Positions 16,453-25,509 are shown, counted from the first letter of the stretch. The stretch is DNA of 64,000 nt from an uncultured Clostridia bacterium (GCA_934254815.1 CAKQME010000010.1:37051-101050), one strand, 5' to 3'. Numbers and translations: made by a program. Notes: generated by a model from the sequence alone, not told the origin.

Positions 16453-16808
16453 TTAAGCAAATCCTCTTTGACGGCTAAAATTTCCGCGCAAGCCGTACAT
16501 GCGGGGCAGTCGCAGAATTTTTCGCCCGCATTTTTGCGTTCTATAGTATGCGCGAGGAAGTTTTCGGCTTGTTCCTTGCCCATATACTGAGCCGCAAGGG
16601 GAGAAGTTAAAAATTCAAGCAACTTGTCGATAGGTTCGATGTCTTCTTCGAGTTCTTTGATATAAGCCGCGGTTTCGTCTTTTTCGTTTTCGGTACCTAC
16701 CGCCGCAAGCCATTTTTCGGCGGCTTCTTTGGCTTCTTTGCAAACCGACCCCGAATTTATAAGCGCGTGAGTTTTTTCGATAACGTAATTTAAAACTTCT
16801 TTATTCAT
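16449..16808 (-). CDS. Conserved small cysteine-motif protein, function unknown
   Basis: A 119-residue acidic helical protein ending in FCDCPACTACAEILAVKEDLLK; the four closely spaced cysteines could bind metal. Similar proteins in Clostridia are often labelled molecular chaperone Hsp90, but nothing here resembles the Hsp90 fold, so that label is not supported. It has a GGAGAC-type ribosome binding site and is coupled by a 4-bp overlap to the M42 peptidase, suggesting a partner or substrate-delivery role (inference). Confidence 0.75.
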   Translation of the reverse strand: MNKEVLNYVIEKTHALINSGSVCKEAKEAAEKWLAAVGTENEKDETAAYIKELEEDIEPIDKLLEFLTSPLAAQYMGKEQAENFLAHTIERKNAGEKFCDCPACTACAEILAVKEDLLK

Positions 16809-17002
16809 AATTTCCGTCTCCTTAGATAATGTTGATTATATTTTAACTCAAAATCCGAAAATTTTCAACAAAAACGCGAATGTTTTATAAAATTTCAATA
16901 TGATTATTAACGGTAAGTTAAACAGTATATAAACGGAATATTATTTTTAATAAGAAATACGGAAAAAGTTGCTTTTAAGAGCGGTGCGGAAAATCCGATA
17001 TA
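16809..17002. other. AT-rich intergenic region, nothing recognised
   Basis: This gap contains the ribosome binding site and probable promoter of the 119-residue gene (reading left) and otherwise AT-rich sequence. I see no ORF, repeat or RNA gene in it. Confidence 0.5.
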
Positions 17003-17230
17003 TCAGTCGGACAGCCCCAAAAGATAATCGGCTGAAACGTCGAATAATTCGCATACGGCGATAATCTGTTCGGCGCACGGCGAAGATTTGCCGTTTTCCC
17101 ATAGCGAAACGGTATCCTGCGAAACGAAAAGCAATCGCCCCAATTCGCTTTGCGACAGATCGCGGTCACATCTTAATTCTTTTAATCTTTATGAAATTTT
17201 TAAAATTTTTTGAGAATTGTATTGTTTCAT
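17003..17230 (-). pseudogene. XRE-family HTH regulator interrupted by an in-frame stop
   Basis: On the - strand an ATG at 17230 opens 13 codons (MKQYNSQKILKIS), then a TAA at 17191-17189, then 61 open codons in the same frame that encode a full HTH_3 domain: RLKELRCDRDLSQSELGRLL, VSQDTVSLWENGKSSP, and a DVSADYLLGLSD end typical of XRE repressors. There is no ATG, GTG or TTG between the stop and the HTH that would give a full domain. One base change in the TAA would restore a 75-residue protein. It is divergent from the envelope operon and next to two palindromes that look like its operators. Confidence 0.75.
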
Positions 17231-17240
17231 ATATGTAGTT

Positions 17241-17257
17241 TACGAAAAATTCTCGTA
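17241..17257. promoter_or_regulatory. Operator palindrome, upstream copy
   Basis: TACGAAAAATTCTCGTA, a 17-bp near-perfect palindrome with one mismatch to the second copy. Centre-to-centre distance to the second copy is 29 bp, close to three helical turns. It also lies just upstream of the start of the broken XRE gene. Confidence 0.7.
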
Positions 17258-17263
17258 AAACGG

Positions 17264-17292
17264 TTGACTTACGAGAAATTCTCGTATATAAT
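17264..17292 (+). promoter_or_regulatory. Promoter of envelope operon with palindromic operator as spacer
   Basis: TTGACT (17264-17269), then the perfect palindrome TACGAGAAATTCTCGTA (17270-17286, exactly 17 bp), then TATAAT (17287-17292). A dimeric repressor bound here would sit between the -35 and -10 boxes and block RNA polymerase. Confidence 0.85.
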
Positions 17293-17341
17293 TAAAAGAA
17301 AAGGTTGTGTTAAGGAACTAATAAAAACGGAGGAAAATTCA

Positions 17342-18406
17342 ATGAAAAAATTTATTGTATTCGGGCTTAGTCTGATTCTTATAGTATCTTCCGTCGTAAT
17401 TATGACGACAAGCGGAAAAATCGGGGCGGAAACCGATAGCGGAGTTGCTCTAACGAGTGATGAAGTTGTCGAAACTCGTGATTTCGGTAACGAACTGACT
17501 GCGTTTTCGGCGGTAATGCCGGATATTTCGCCCGTATTTACGGGTGAATCACTATCGGGTTATACGAGACAAACGCTATCCGAAAAAACTGACGGCAAAA
17601 TTAAGAGCGTAACCGTAGAATGCAGCGCCGACGGTACTATCGATATTAAAGGTAATATTGCCTCCGGCGGCAGCGAGACGGAAATGGATTATAAAACGCG
17701 ACTTATTTTCGATTGCGTAGTTACTATGGACGAAAAATCGATTTTGTTGGATTATACGAGATGCGAAACGATTATGACCGGCAATATCGGCGGCGTGTCC
17801 GCAGTGGCTGAAATGTCGTTTCCGTTTAAAATTTATTTTGACGAAACTACACTTGGTTTGCGCTACGGACAGATAAGTTATACCGTAAACGGCTATAATT
17901 TTTCCTCCGAAATATCTTCGGTTTTAAGCGGACGCTGGTTGTATCTCGACGGTTCGACCGATTTCGGTGAATACGGCGACGTATGTTTGCAGATGTTTAA
18001 TTGGGCGACGAAAGGTTTTTCGGGCGAGCTTAATTATTATTCCGATTATCTTTCCGAGTATGCCGAAGAAAATTTTTTAAATCGTAACGGAACGTTTTAT
18101 TTAAAAAAGTCTTGCGCGAAAGATTTCTGGAAAGGGCTTTTCGTTAAAAATCGGGCGATAGACGACGAATACGGTATTTGGAGCAACCCGAACGATATTA
18201 AGGTCAAGGTTTTGTCGGGCGAGTTTTCGATAAAATTAGGTGAGACCGAAAAAATTATAAAAGCGGTTTCCGATTACGTTTCGACCATAAAAGAGAATCT
18301 AGGCGGAACTTCGATGAATATCGTCGGAGATTGCTCTATGAATTACGAATATAAAATTACCAAAGAAAATTCGACGACCGTAGAACGTCCCGATTTTGGC
18401 GAATAA
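17342..18406 (+). CDS. Secreted protein of unknown function, first gene of envelope operon
   Basis: A 354-residue protein with an N-terminal signal peptide or anchor (MKKFIVFGLSLILIVSSVVI) and no lipobox. The rest is rich in beta strands and acidic residues. I do not recognise a family. The ATG at 17342 is chosen because it follows GGAGG and starts a clear signal sequence; the upstream in-frame codons cover the promoter. It is the first gene after the palindromic operator and lies 11 bp before the polytopic membrane protein gene. Confidence 0.75.
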   Translation: MKKFIVFGLSLILIVSSVVIMTTSGKIGAETDSGVALTSDEVVETRDFGNELTAFSAVMPDISPVFTGESLSGYTRQTLSEKTDGKIKSVTVECSADGTIDIKGNIASGGSETEMDYKTRLIFDCVVTMDEKSILLDYTRCETIMTGNIGGVSAVAEMSFPFKIYFDETTLGLRYGQISYTVNGYNFSSEISSVLSGRWLYLDGSTDFGEYGDVCLQMFNWATKGFSGELNYYSDYLSEYAEENFLNRNGTFYLKKSCAKDFWKGLFVKNRAIDDEYGIWSNPNDIKVKVLSGEFSIKLGETEKIIKAVSDYVSTIKENLGGTSMNIVGDCSMNYEYKITKENSTTVERPDFGE

Positions 18407-18417
18407 GGTGAGAAAGT

Positions 18418-19755
18418 ATGGATGATATAAAAAATAACGAATATATCGAAAATATTTACGACGAAAACACGATAGTGAAAAATTCCGCATATGCAAAGAA
18501 GAAAAGTATCTGCGTGTTTAATAACGCGTTATTTCTGGCGGCGTCGATTTTGTTGTCGGTCGCGTTGTTTTCAGGCGTAGCTTCGTCCGACGGAAAAATA
18601 ACGGTTTATAATTTTTACGTTTATTTCGTAAATTTATTCCGTAACGAATGGTCGAGCGTAACGGTCGGCACAGATATGCTTGCCGATTGCGGGCTGGCGA
18701 TAGCGTATATCGTTATAGTTATCAGGTTTCTGATTATAATTATCAAGTCGATCGACAATTTTGCGAAAATCTGCAAAAACGGGTACAATCAGATTTTAGA
18801 AAGCGGAATGAAGACAAACGCCGCAACGCAGCTGAAAATGTACGTCGTACTTAGCGTTTGTTCGGCGTTGTTTTACGTTCAGTCTGTCGATATTTACGGC
18901 GGCATGGCAATGCTTGCAAGCTTGATCGTGTTGATAATTTCCGATTATTTCAGAACGTTTTACACCACGCCCAAAGGAGTGAACAAAACTCTTTTACTAT
19001 ATAATTCCATAAAGAAAGCGACGGTTGTCGCCGTATATGCGATTCTTTATTTTTACATATTGCAAATCGCGGGCGTAAGCGGCTTTATCGTCGGAGCGAC
19101 GACGATAGGCGATATTACGGGAGATTCCGCTTACGTCGCTTCGTATGCCATATTGTTAATTGTTTACCCGATGATAAACGTCATAATTCAATTTTGTTTT
19201 ATGTCCGCATTTATAAGATCTATGGATTATTTCTTGAACGAAGAGGATAATTTCATCGCGCTGACCGTAATGACGGCTGTGGCATGCGCGGCGGTGATAC
19301 TTGCAAATATGTTGGTGAACTTTAACGATACCGAAAATATTTTCGATTATATTTTTACAACCGCAGGCGCGCAGACGTATCCTTTTATGTTGTCTCTTGC
19401 GGGTATGCTTGTATATATAGCTTATAAATCCGCCGTCGAAGACGAGAGATTAAAAGAAATCGAAGAGAAAAAACGAATTGTCGAGATAAAAAAAGCGGAG
19501 ACTGCCGCTGTTGAAGAACAAAAGAAAATCGAGCTTAAAAAATCCGAAGAAGAAGCGCGCAGAGCCGAAGCTACCAAGCAGATAGCCGAAGCGATAATCA
19601 AAGCTCAGAAAGAGGATAAAGCGAATAAAGACGCCGAAGAGATGTCGCAGATAATAGCTGCTGCGCTTAAAAAACTTTACGACGAAGACAGATCTCGCGA
19701 CCGTATCGAAAGAGAAGCCGAGACTGCGGCATCTGACGACGACGATAAAAATTAA
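18418..19755 (+). CDS. Polytopic membrane protein with cytoplasmic coiled-coil tail, unknown function
   Basis: A 445-residue protein with about eight hydrophobic segments between residues 30 and 345 (for example NNALFLAASILLSVALFSG and LADCGLAIAYIVIVIRFLII), followed by about 95 highly charged residues dominated by Lys, Glu and Ala in heptad-like order (KKRIVEIKKAETAAVEEQKK...), which predicts a coiled coil ending in an acidic tail. Not recognised as a known transporter. The tail could mediate oligomerisation or bind the neighbouring membrane protein. Confidence 0.72.
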   Translation: MDDIKNNEYIENIYDENTIVKNSAYAKKKSICVFNNALFLAASILLSVALFSGVASSDGKITVYNFYVYFVNLFRNEWSSVTVGTDMLADCGLAIAYIVIVIRFLIIIIKSIDNFAKICKNGYNQILESGMKTNAATQLKMYVVLSVCSALFYVQSVDIYGGMAMLASLIVLIISDYFRTFYTTPKGVNKTLLLYNSIKKATVVAVYAILYFYILQIAGVSGFIVGATTIGDITGDSAYVASYAILLIVYPMINVIIQFCFMSAFIRSMDYFLNEEDNFIALTVMTAVACAAVILANMLVNFNDTENIFDYIFTTAGAQTYPFMLSLAGMLVYIAYKSAVEDERLKEIEEKKRIVEIKKAETAAVEEQKKIELKKSEEEARRAEATKQIAEAIIKAQKEDKANKDAEEMSQIIAAALKKLYDEDRSRDRIEREAETAASDDDDKN

Positions 19756-19769
19756 AGCTAAAGGGAAGT

Positions 19770-20573
19770 ATGAAATACAAAAAATTTACGAGCGAAGAGA
19801 AAAAAAGATATAAATCGTATCCGCTGCCGTGGGCAAGGTTTATAAGTTTTTTCGCGGTCTGTATTGCCGATATCGCTTTATCTGTCGATTTTGCGGCTTA
19901 TTTATATATGGTTGACAGCGATTTGACGACTAAAAACGGAATGTGGTTCGGCGGGCTGTCGTACTTGTTCACAAATTCGTTAGCCGTGGTGATCCATTTT
20001 GTTTTGTACGCGTTGCTTTTGTTGCTGACGCATTTTATATTCCGCCTGTTTAACAATAAAAAGAAAGTATATCGCGGCTTAAGCTGGCAAAAACTCAACG
20101 ATATTTTGACGATAGACTGCGAAATCTTATATTATGCCATATGTATCGTTATACTTGTTTTTTCCGTTTATATAAAAGCTTATCCGTCTTTTTACGGTTA
20201 TTTTGCTATTGCATTTCATCTTTTAACTCCTAAATTCTTGGCGTATCTTTTACCTGATTATACGATTTGTGTTCATTGCGGACTTATGAATACGTTAGGG
20301 TGTCGGTCTTCGAGCGAGAAAGATTTGGGCGTCGCGCCCGAATTTCATACCGAGGGCGGGTATTATGAAAACGTGACGTCTTACGGCGACGTTTACGACG
20401 AAAATTTTTCACGGGTCGGAGGCGTGTCGTATAATTCAAGGCGATACGTTCCTAAAACTACTGTTTACGGCGGAATGTACGAACACACAGAGAGAACGCT
20501 GCATTATGTTTGCAGAGTATGCGGCAGTGAAAACGACCATAAAGATTATGTAAAAAGGAAGTTGTTCGGGTAA
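19770..20573 (+). CDS. Membrane protein with C-terminal zinc-ribbon cysteines, unknown function
   Basis: A 267-residue protein: hydrophobic segments at about residues 24-48, 62-95 and 115-165, then a soluble C-terminal part with CVHC (Cys167, Cys170) and CRVC (Cys248, Cys251), two CxxC pairs that would form a zinc ribbon around a variable 77-residue insert rich in Tyr and Gly. No family recognised. It starts 14 bp after the coiled-coil gene and its TAATG junction overlaps the lipoprotein gene that follows. Confidence 0.72.
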   Translation: MKYKKFTSEEKKRYKSYPLPWARFISFFAVCIADIALSVDFAAYLYMVDSDLTTKNGMWFGGLSYLFTNSLAVVIHFVLYALLLLLTHFIFRLFNNKKKVYRGLSWQKLNDILTIDCEILYYAICIVILVFSVYIKAYPSFYGYFAIAFHLLTPKFLAYLLPDYTICVHCGLMNTLGCRSSSEKDLGVAPEFHTEGGYYENVTSYGDVYDENFSRVGGVSYNSRRYVPKTTVYGGMYEHTERTLHYVCRVCGSENDHKDYVKRKLFG

Positions 20574-21481
20574 TGCGTAAAATTATAAAACAGGTTTTGC
20601 TTTTGTCGATGGTTTCGGTTATTTTTATTTCGGGCGGTTGTTCTTTATTGCTTAAAAATAAGCGCGACGAAGAGAGCGCGGCTGCCGTCGAGTATTTTAA
20701 GGAGAATTACGCCAAAGCTATGGATTATCTTTCCGAGGGGAAAGATATCGAGGGCTATAGAACGCTTTATCGTATAAAAGAGTATGATCAGGCGGCGAAA
20801 AAACTCGAAGAATTGCTTGCCGACGACAGATTTTTGCAATATCGCGCGGCTGAAGCGGGATATACGGTCGAGTTCGGAAGATACGAACAGGACAACGATA
20901 TAAATAACGGTAAAGAACCTATCCGATGGACGGTTTTAAAAACCTATGATAATAAGCTGTTTTTATTTGCGGATAAAGTTCTCGACTGCCATATGTTTTA
21001 TAGTAAGATAGATAACTATTATACATGGGCGCGTTCCGATATGTGTAAATGGCTCAACGGGGAATTTTTATCCGTCGCTTTTTTAGAGGGCGAAAGGGAA
21101 ATGATCTGTACGACGTCTGTCAGAACTTACGAACCGTATTTTAAAGAAAACGAAATTGTCGATTGTAAAGCGTTTTTAATCAGTCGCGACGAATATTACG
21201 CTTTCCGCGACGAAAACATGAACATCGACAACGGGATATACGATAAACTCGGAACAATAGAAGTCAGCGCTTATGCGAGATACCGGTATCGGGAAGCCGT
21301 AAAAGACAAAAACTCATATATAAGTTCATATCATTATGCGTTCAGGTCTCAGGGCGATTACGGCTTATATTTTTGTTATGCGAATAGCGACAGTAAAAAG
21401 GGTCCGTCGGTAGGCGAGAACGGAATAGTGGCGACGTTTTGCGTCAGACCCGCGATATGGGTAGATATACAAGGAGAATAA
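20573..21481 (+). CDS. Lipoprotein with DUF6273-like domain
   Basis: A 302-residue lipoprotein: signal peptide and lipobox SGGC (Cys23), a short helical linker with tetratricopeptide-like residues, then from about residue 97 a domain beginning VEFGRYEQDNDINNGKEPIRWTVL and continuing with WARSDMCKWLNGEFLSVAFLEGER and FCVRPAIWVDI. This pattern matches the DUF6273 family of Clostridia surface proteins, whose function is unknown. It overlaps the previous gene by one base (TAATG) and is followed after 3 bp by another lipoprotein. Confidence 0.75.
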   Translation: MRKIIKQVLLLSMVSVIFISGGCSLLLKNKRDEESAAAVEYFKENYAKAMDYLSEGKDIEGYRTLYRIKEYDQAAKKLEELLADDRFLQYRAAEAGYTVEFGRYEQDNDINNGKEPIRWTVLKTYDNKLFLFADKVLDCHMFYSKIDNYYTWARSDMCKWLNGEFLSVAFLEGEREMICTTSVRTYEPYFKENEIVDCKAFLISRDEYYAFRDENMNIDNGIYDKLGTIEVSAYARYRYREAVKDKNSYISSYHYAFRSQGDYGLYFCYANSDSKKGPSVGENGIVATFCVRPAIWVDIQGE

Positions 21482-21484
21482 AAT

Positions 21485-22282
21485 ATGAAAATGATATCTA
21501 AATCGATATGTTTTATAGTCTGTATTTTAATAGCGATAATGCCGATTGCGGGCTGTTCGTTGTTGAAATACAGAAATGAAAGCGCAGAGCAAAGCAAAGG
21601 CGATAATATAAAAGAATCGACCGTACCGAAAATTCAGGAAATAACCGTTTATAATGACGATACTCCCGTTACCTATTCAGTAACCGTCGGAGACGTCGCC
21701 GTGATAGACGCGTTCACTAAACGCGGATATTATTTTACAGGCGCTTACGATTCCCGGACGGGCGGAAAAAAATATTTTGACGCAAAAGGGAATTCCACGA
21801 TGCTCTGGGCTGCGGGTAACCCCGATACATATTACGCAAGGTTCGAAAGCGTCGAAACGCTGTCTTACAGTCAGATTCGCTATGAAGAAGACCCGTTGAA
21901 GTGGGACGGCGGAATTTACGAACGTTACGTCGAGTTTGAGTTGGACGAAGAGTTTAAAAACGCCGTAAACGCTAACCCCAATATGAAATTGTCTATAACC
22001 GTATCGTTAAAAATATCCTGCGATTATTCTTGGGAGTTCAAAAACGTGTCGGTAACTAATCTGAAAAGCGGAGGCGAATCGACGAAACTCGATTCCGATA
22101 TAAAACTTTCGGCAAAGCAGTACGTTTATAAAACGTATACGACCGAAATGTCGGCGGGGTTGTTCCGTAAAGGTATGATTTATGTCTCGCTGTTGGGTCG
22201 CGAGGGCGCAAACGTCACCGCGACAAGATACTATGTGAAAAACGTTGCGCTTTCGGCGGCTTTCGTTGGCAACGAACAGTAA
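21485..22282 (+). CDS. Lipoprotein with InlB-repeat-like segment
   Basis: A 265-residue lipoprotein: signal peptide with lipobox IAGC (Cys24), then a segment (VGDVAVIDAFTKRGYYFTGAYDSRTGGKKYFDAKG...) that resembles an InlB B-repeat (Flg_new type), then a beta-rich C-terminal domain of about 140 residues that I do not recognise. Last gene of the five-gene operon. It would sit on the outer face of the membrane with the DUF6273 lipoprotein. Confidence 0.72.
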   Translation: MKMISKSICFIVCILIAIMPIAGCSLLKYRNESAEQSKGDNIKESTVPKIQEITVYNDDTPVTYSVTVGDVAVIDAFTKRGYYFTGAYDSRTGGKKYFDAKGNSTMLWAAGNPDTYYARFESVETLSYSQIRYEEDPLKWDGGIYERYVEFELDEEFKNAVNANPNMKLSITVSLKISCDYSWEFKNVSVTNLKSGGESTKLDSDIKLSAKQYVYKTYTTEMSAGLFRKGMIYVSLLGREGANVTATRYYVKNVALSAAFVGNEQ

Positions 22283-22639
22283 TAAATTAAAACAAGGGCT
22301 TAAGAAACGTCCGAAAAAACATTACGTTACAAATATTATTCGCTTGTTTTGCGGCATATTTGACTAAGTCCGGTTGACGCGATTATTTAATCGTTATTCC
22401 GGGCGCGGTGAAAAATTCCGTATCGCAAGCGAATATTTTTTTATTCTTCGGGCGAAAACTCGGCTATCGGTTTAACATGTTAAGTCTAATCGTAGTAGAG
22501 ATATAAACCTGTATAAATTATATACTTTACAACCGCTATGCTTTCAATTATAATATATGTGCCGAAAAAAAGAAGCACAGCAAATAAAGAGGGCAATTTA
22601 TAAAAAAGAAACGGAAAAATAAGCTTACAGGTGATATAA
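22283..22639. other. Intergenic region: long-range hairpin and promoter of the GH106-like gene
   Basis: ATTCGCTTG (22338-22346) can pair with CAAGCGAAT (22426-22434), enclosing about 79 bases with internal CCGG-containing pairing and followed by a seven-T run; it probably ends the envelope operon. Downstream, TTTACA (22526-22531), 17 bp, TATAAT (22549-22554) is a good sigma-A promoter for the hydrolase at 22640. No ORF supported. Confidence 0.65.
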
Positions 22640-25348
22640 ATGGATTTCAATCAATACGTCAATCAAGAAAAAGAAAATAACAGACCCGTATGTTTTTTTA
22701 CGGTAAACGACCTTGTGCGCGAAGATAAACTCGAACAAAAATTAAAGAGTTTGTCGCAGTGCGGCTATGGCGGAATATATTTCCATGCGAGAAGCGGTTT
22801 AATCGGCTCGTATTTATCGGACGAATGGTTTTCGCTCGTCGAAAAAGCTATAGATTTTTGCGATAAATATAAACTCGAATTCTGGGTCTACGACGAATTC
22901 GGTTGGCCGAGCGGTACTGCTGGCGGGCTTATTCTTAAAAACAACCCGTCGTTTAAGCAAAAAAGGCTTTTCAAAAACGATAATCCGCTTGTCGTAAAGG
23001 GTAAGCCGATAGCTTATTACGACAAATCAGATAACCCTACCGGCAGAGAGAAAGCATTCTATTCGCTTGAAGAAGTTTACGCCGACGGTTATGTCGACTT
23101 ATTAAACGAAGAAGTTACCGACGAGTTTATCAACGTTACTTATGAACAGTACAAACGGCGTTTCGGCGGAAGAATAAAAGGCTTTTTTACGGACGAACCG
23201 CAGTTCGGAATGTGGCTCCCCGCGTGGAACGATAAAATAGAAAAAGAGATTGCCGCAAAATACGGAGATAAAGCTTTTTCGTATTTGCCCGCGTTGTTTA
23301 CCGAAAATAAAGATAAAGAGAACGAGTACAAATTATTCCGCGAATTTTATTTCGGGCTATGTTCGTCTTTATTCATAGATAACTATATCGGTCGCATAGC
23401 GAAGTGGTGCGGCGAAAATAATTATCTGCTTACCGGGCATATACTCGAAGAAAAGGAGCTTTCTTACGAGTTGAGGTCCTGCGCGGACGTTTTCGACGTT
23501 TATGCCGTTATGCAATGTCCGGGAATAGACTGGCTCGGCGCGGAAATCGGCAATGCCGTCGCGCCTAAACAGATGACGTCGGTATTTCGTCGTTATAAAA
23601 AATCACGTTGCGTTTCGGAGACGGGCGCTACGATGGGTTACGGCAGGTCGCTTTCCGAAATCGCTAATATATTCGAATGGCAAGTTGCGCTGGGCGTTAC
23701 TAATATCTGCGGAATTATTCCGTATAGCCTGCGCGGCAGAAGAAAACGCGATTATCCGTCCGGGATAATTTCAGAACAACCGTATTTTGAAAAATTGTCG
23801 GGGTTTAACGACAGATTGTCTCGTCTTTGCGCCGTTGCGGCTCTTGAAGAAGTCGTCGACGTTCTGCTTATTCAGCCGCTTAAGGGCGCGCGGGAAAGTT
23901 ATGTTTACGGTATCCCGTCAAAAAAGACCGAATACTACGACGAATTGTACGAAAACGCCGTAGAAACGCTTACAAAAAATAACTGTCTTTTCCATATAGC
24001 GTCGATAGGCGAGGTCGAACGCGGAACGATAACCGACGGCGAATTGCAGATAGGTAATTGCCGCTATAAGACGGTTATTGCGCTTGACGATAATTGTCTG
24101 GCGAGCTGTAGAGAAAAGAAACTTGCCGAAAACGGCGTAAACGTTATCGCTTGCGCCGCCGAAGCTCCGTCGCATATAGTTGCGGACGACGAGTTGTTTA
24201 TAACGGTACATAAGTATGGCGACGATTATGTGCTGATAGCCAAAAACACATGCGCGAAAGCGGTTTCGGGCGAAATTGTATATAACGGAAAATTACCTGT
24301 CGGAGAATTCGACCTGAACGACGGAAAGTCGTATGGTTTTAAAAAAGGGAATATCCCGCCGAAGCAGACGGCTGTCTATATTTACGGTAAAAACGTACCT
24401 GCCGCAAATCGCGAAGAATACGCTGTCGTCAAAGTCGACGAAAACGACTTTAAGTATCGTCCGCTTCGGAAAAATTCTCTTATTCTGGATTTTGTCGCCT
24501 ATACGCTCGACGGCGGGGTGAGCGGCAGATTGCCCGTAATCAAATTGTTCGAAAAACTGATTGCCGAAGAGTACGTCGGTAAGCTTACTATGACTTATGA
24601 GTTCGAAAACAGGGGCTATGACGGGTCGGTTTCGGTGGCAGTCGAAGATTCCCGTAAATTCGAAGTCTTTTTAAACGGCGAAAAGCTCGATTTTTCGAAT
24701 GACGAATCGGGTTCGCGCGCTCTTGTCGACGGAATAAATAGGGTGACGTTAAAAGCCGATTATTTCCAGAAAGGTCAGACATGTAAGATATGGAAAGGCG
24801 AAGTAGGCGAAGAAAGCGACTTTAATATGTTGGGCGATATGTTCGAACTTGAAAACGTCTGTATAAACGGCGATTTCGGGGTGTATTTCGACGACGCGGA
24901 AAAGCTTGGCGACGTCTATTCGTGCGATAAACCTTATCTTGCGCGGCAAAAATCGGGCGGAAAATCCGACGAACTTATTTTAAATGGTTTTCCGTTCTAT
25001 TCGGGCGCTTTAGAAATGGAAAAAGAAATCGATTTTTCAAACGGCGAAAACTCTGTTTTTCCGATTATACCTAACGGTTGCGCCAAGGTGGGCGACGAAA
25101 TAGTTTATTTCGATAAGCCTGTAAAGGTTACGGAAAAAGACGGTAAAAAGAAACTGGTTATTACGCTTTATAATACGCTGAGAAATTATCTCGGACCCGA
25201 TCATAATATTTACGGCGAGTGCAGATCCGTCGGGTTTACTACTTTTTCTTCCGTTCCAGGCTGGTGCGACCCGCAGGGTAAGGATATGTGGACTGACAGA
25301 TATATGCTTATTCCGTTCGGCGTGAAATTCGGCAGAGATAAGGAATAA
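22640..25348 (+). CDS. Large intracellular glycoside hydrolase, GH106-like (uncertain family)
   Basis: A 902-residue protein without signal peptide. The N-terminal half looks like a TIM-barrel hydrolase: YGGIYFHARSGL, FWVYDEFGWPSGTAGG (about residues 81-96), GFFTDEPQFG (Asp185/Glu186 as catalytic candidates) and LTGHILEEKEL. The C-terminal part has beta-sandwich domains. This architecture is common in uncharacterised rhamnosidase-like (GH106-related) proteins of gut Clostridia; the true family and sugar need a profile search. It has its own promoter and faces the GH13 gene. Confidence 0.65.
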   Translation: MDFNQYVNQEKENNRPVCFFTVNDLVREDKLEQKLKSLSQCGYGGIYFHARSGLIGSYLSDEWFSLVEKAIDFCDKYKLEFWVYDEFGWPSGTAGGLILKNNPSFKQKRLFKNDNPLVVKGKPIAYYDKSDNPTGREKAFYSLEEVYADGYVDLLNEEVTDEFINVTYEQYKRRFGGRIKGFFTDEPQFGMWLPAWNDKIEKEIAAKYGDKAFSYLPALFTENKDKENEYKLFREFYFGLCSSLFIDNYIGRIAKWCGENNYLLTGHILEEKELSYELRSCADVFDVYAVMQCPGIDWLGAEIGNAVAPKQMTSVFRRYKKSRCVSETGATMGYGRSLSEIANIFEWQVALGVTNICGIIPYSLRGRRKRDYPSGIISEQPYFEKLSGFNDRLSRLCAVAALEEVVDVLLIQPLKGARESYVYGIPSKKTEYYDELYENAVETLTKNNCLFHIASIGEVERGTITDGELQIGNCRYKTVIALDDNCLASCREKKLAENGVNVIACAAEAPSHIVADDELFITVHKYGDDYVLIAKNTCAKAVSGEIVYNGKLPVGEFDLNDGKSYGFKKGNIPPKQTAVYIYGKNVPAANREEYAVVKVDENDFKYRPLRKNSLILDFVAYTLDGGVSGRLPVIKLFEKLIAEEYVGKLTMTYEFENRGYDGSVSVAVEDSRKFEVFLNGEKLDFSNDESGSRALVDGINRVTLKADYFQKGQTCKIWKGEVGEESDFNMLGDMFELENVCINGDFGVYFDDAEKLGDVYSCDKPYLARQKSGGKSDELILNGFPFYSGALEMEKEIDFSNGENSVFPIIPNGCAKVGDEIVYFDKPVKVTEKDGKKKLVITLYNTLRNYLGPDHNIYGECRSVGFTTFSSVPGWCDPQGKDMWTDRYMLIPFGVKFGRDKE

Positions 25349-25452
25349 ATAACCCGAACGATTATGGACACTGATTGTATTGTGCAGTGTTTAAAACTTG
25401 CCTTAATATCATGATAATTACGAATCGACGCGGATTATCGGTAAGAAGTTGC

Positions 25453-25509
25453 GCGCGCCGTTAAAAAGGAATTATCGGCAAGGAAACTATCGGGTCGGCG
25501 CGCTTTATT
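25453..25509. terminator. Long-stem hairpin between convergent GH106-like and GH13 genes
   Basis: GCGCGCCG (25453-25460) pairs with CGGCGCGC (25496-25503) around a partly structured loop and is followed by TTTATT, ending the + strand gene. It abuts the stop codon of the - strand GH13 gene. Confidence 0.5.
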
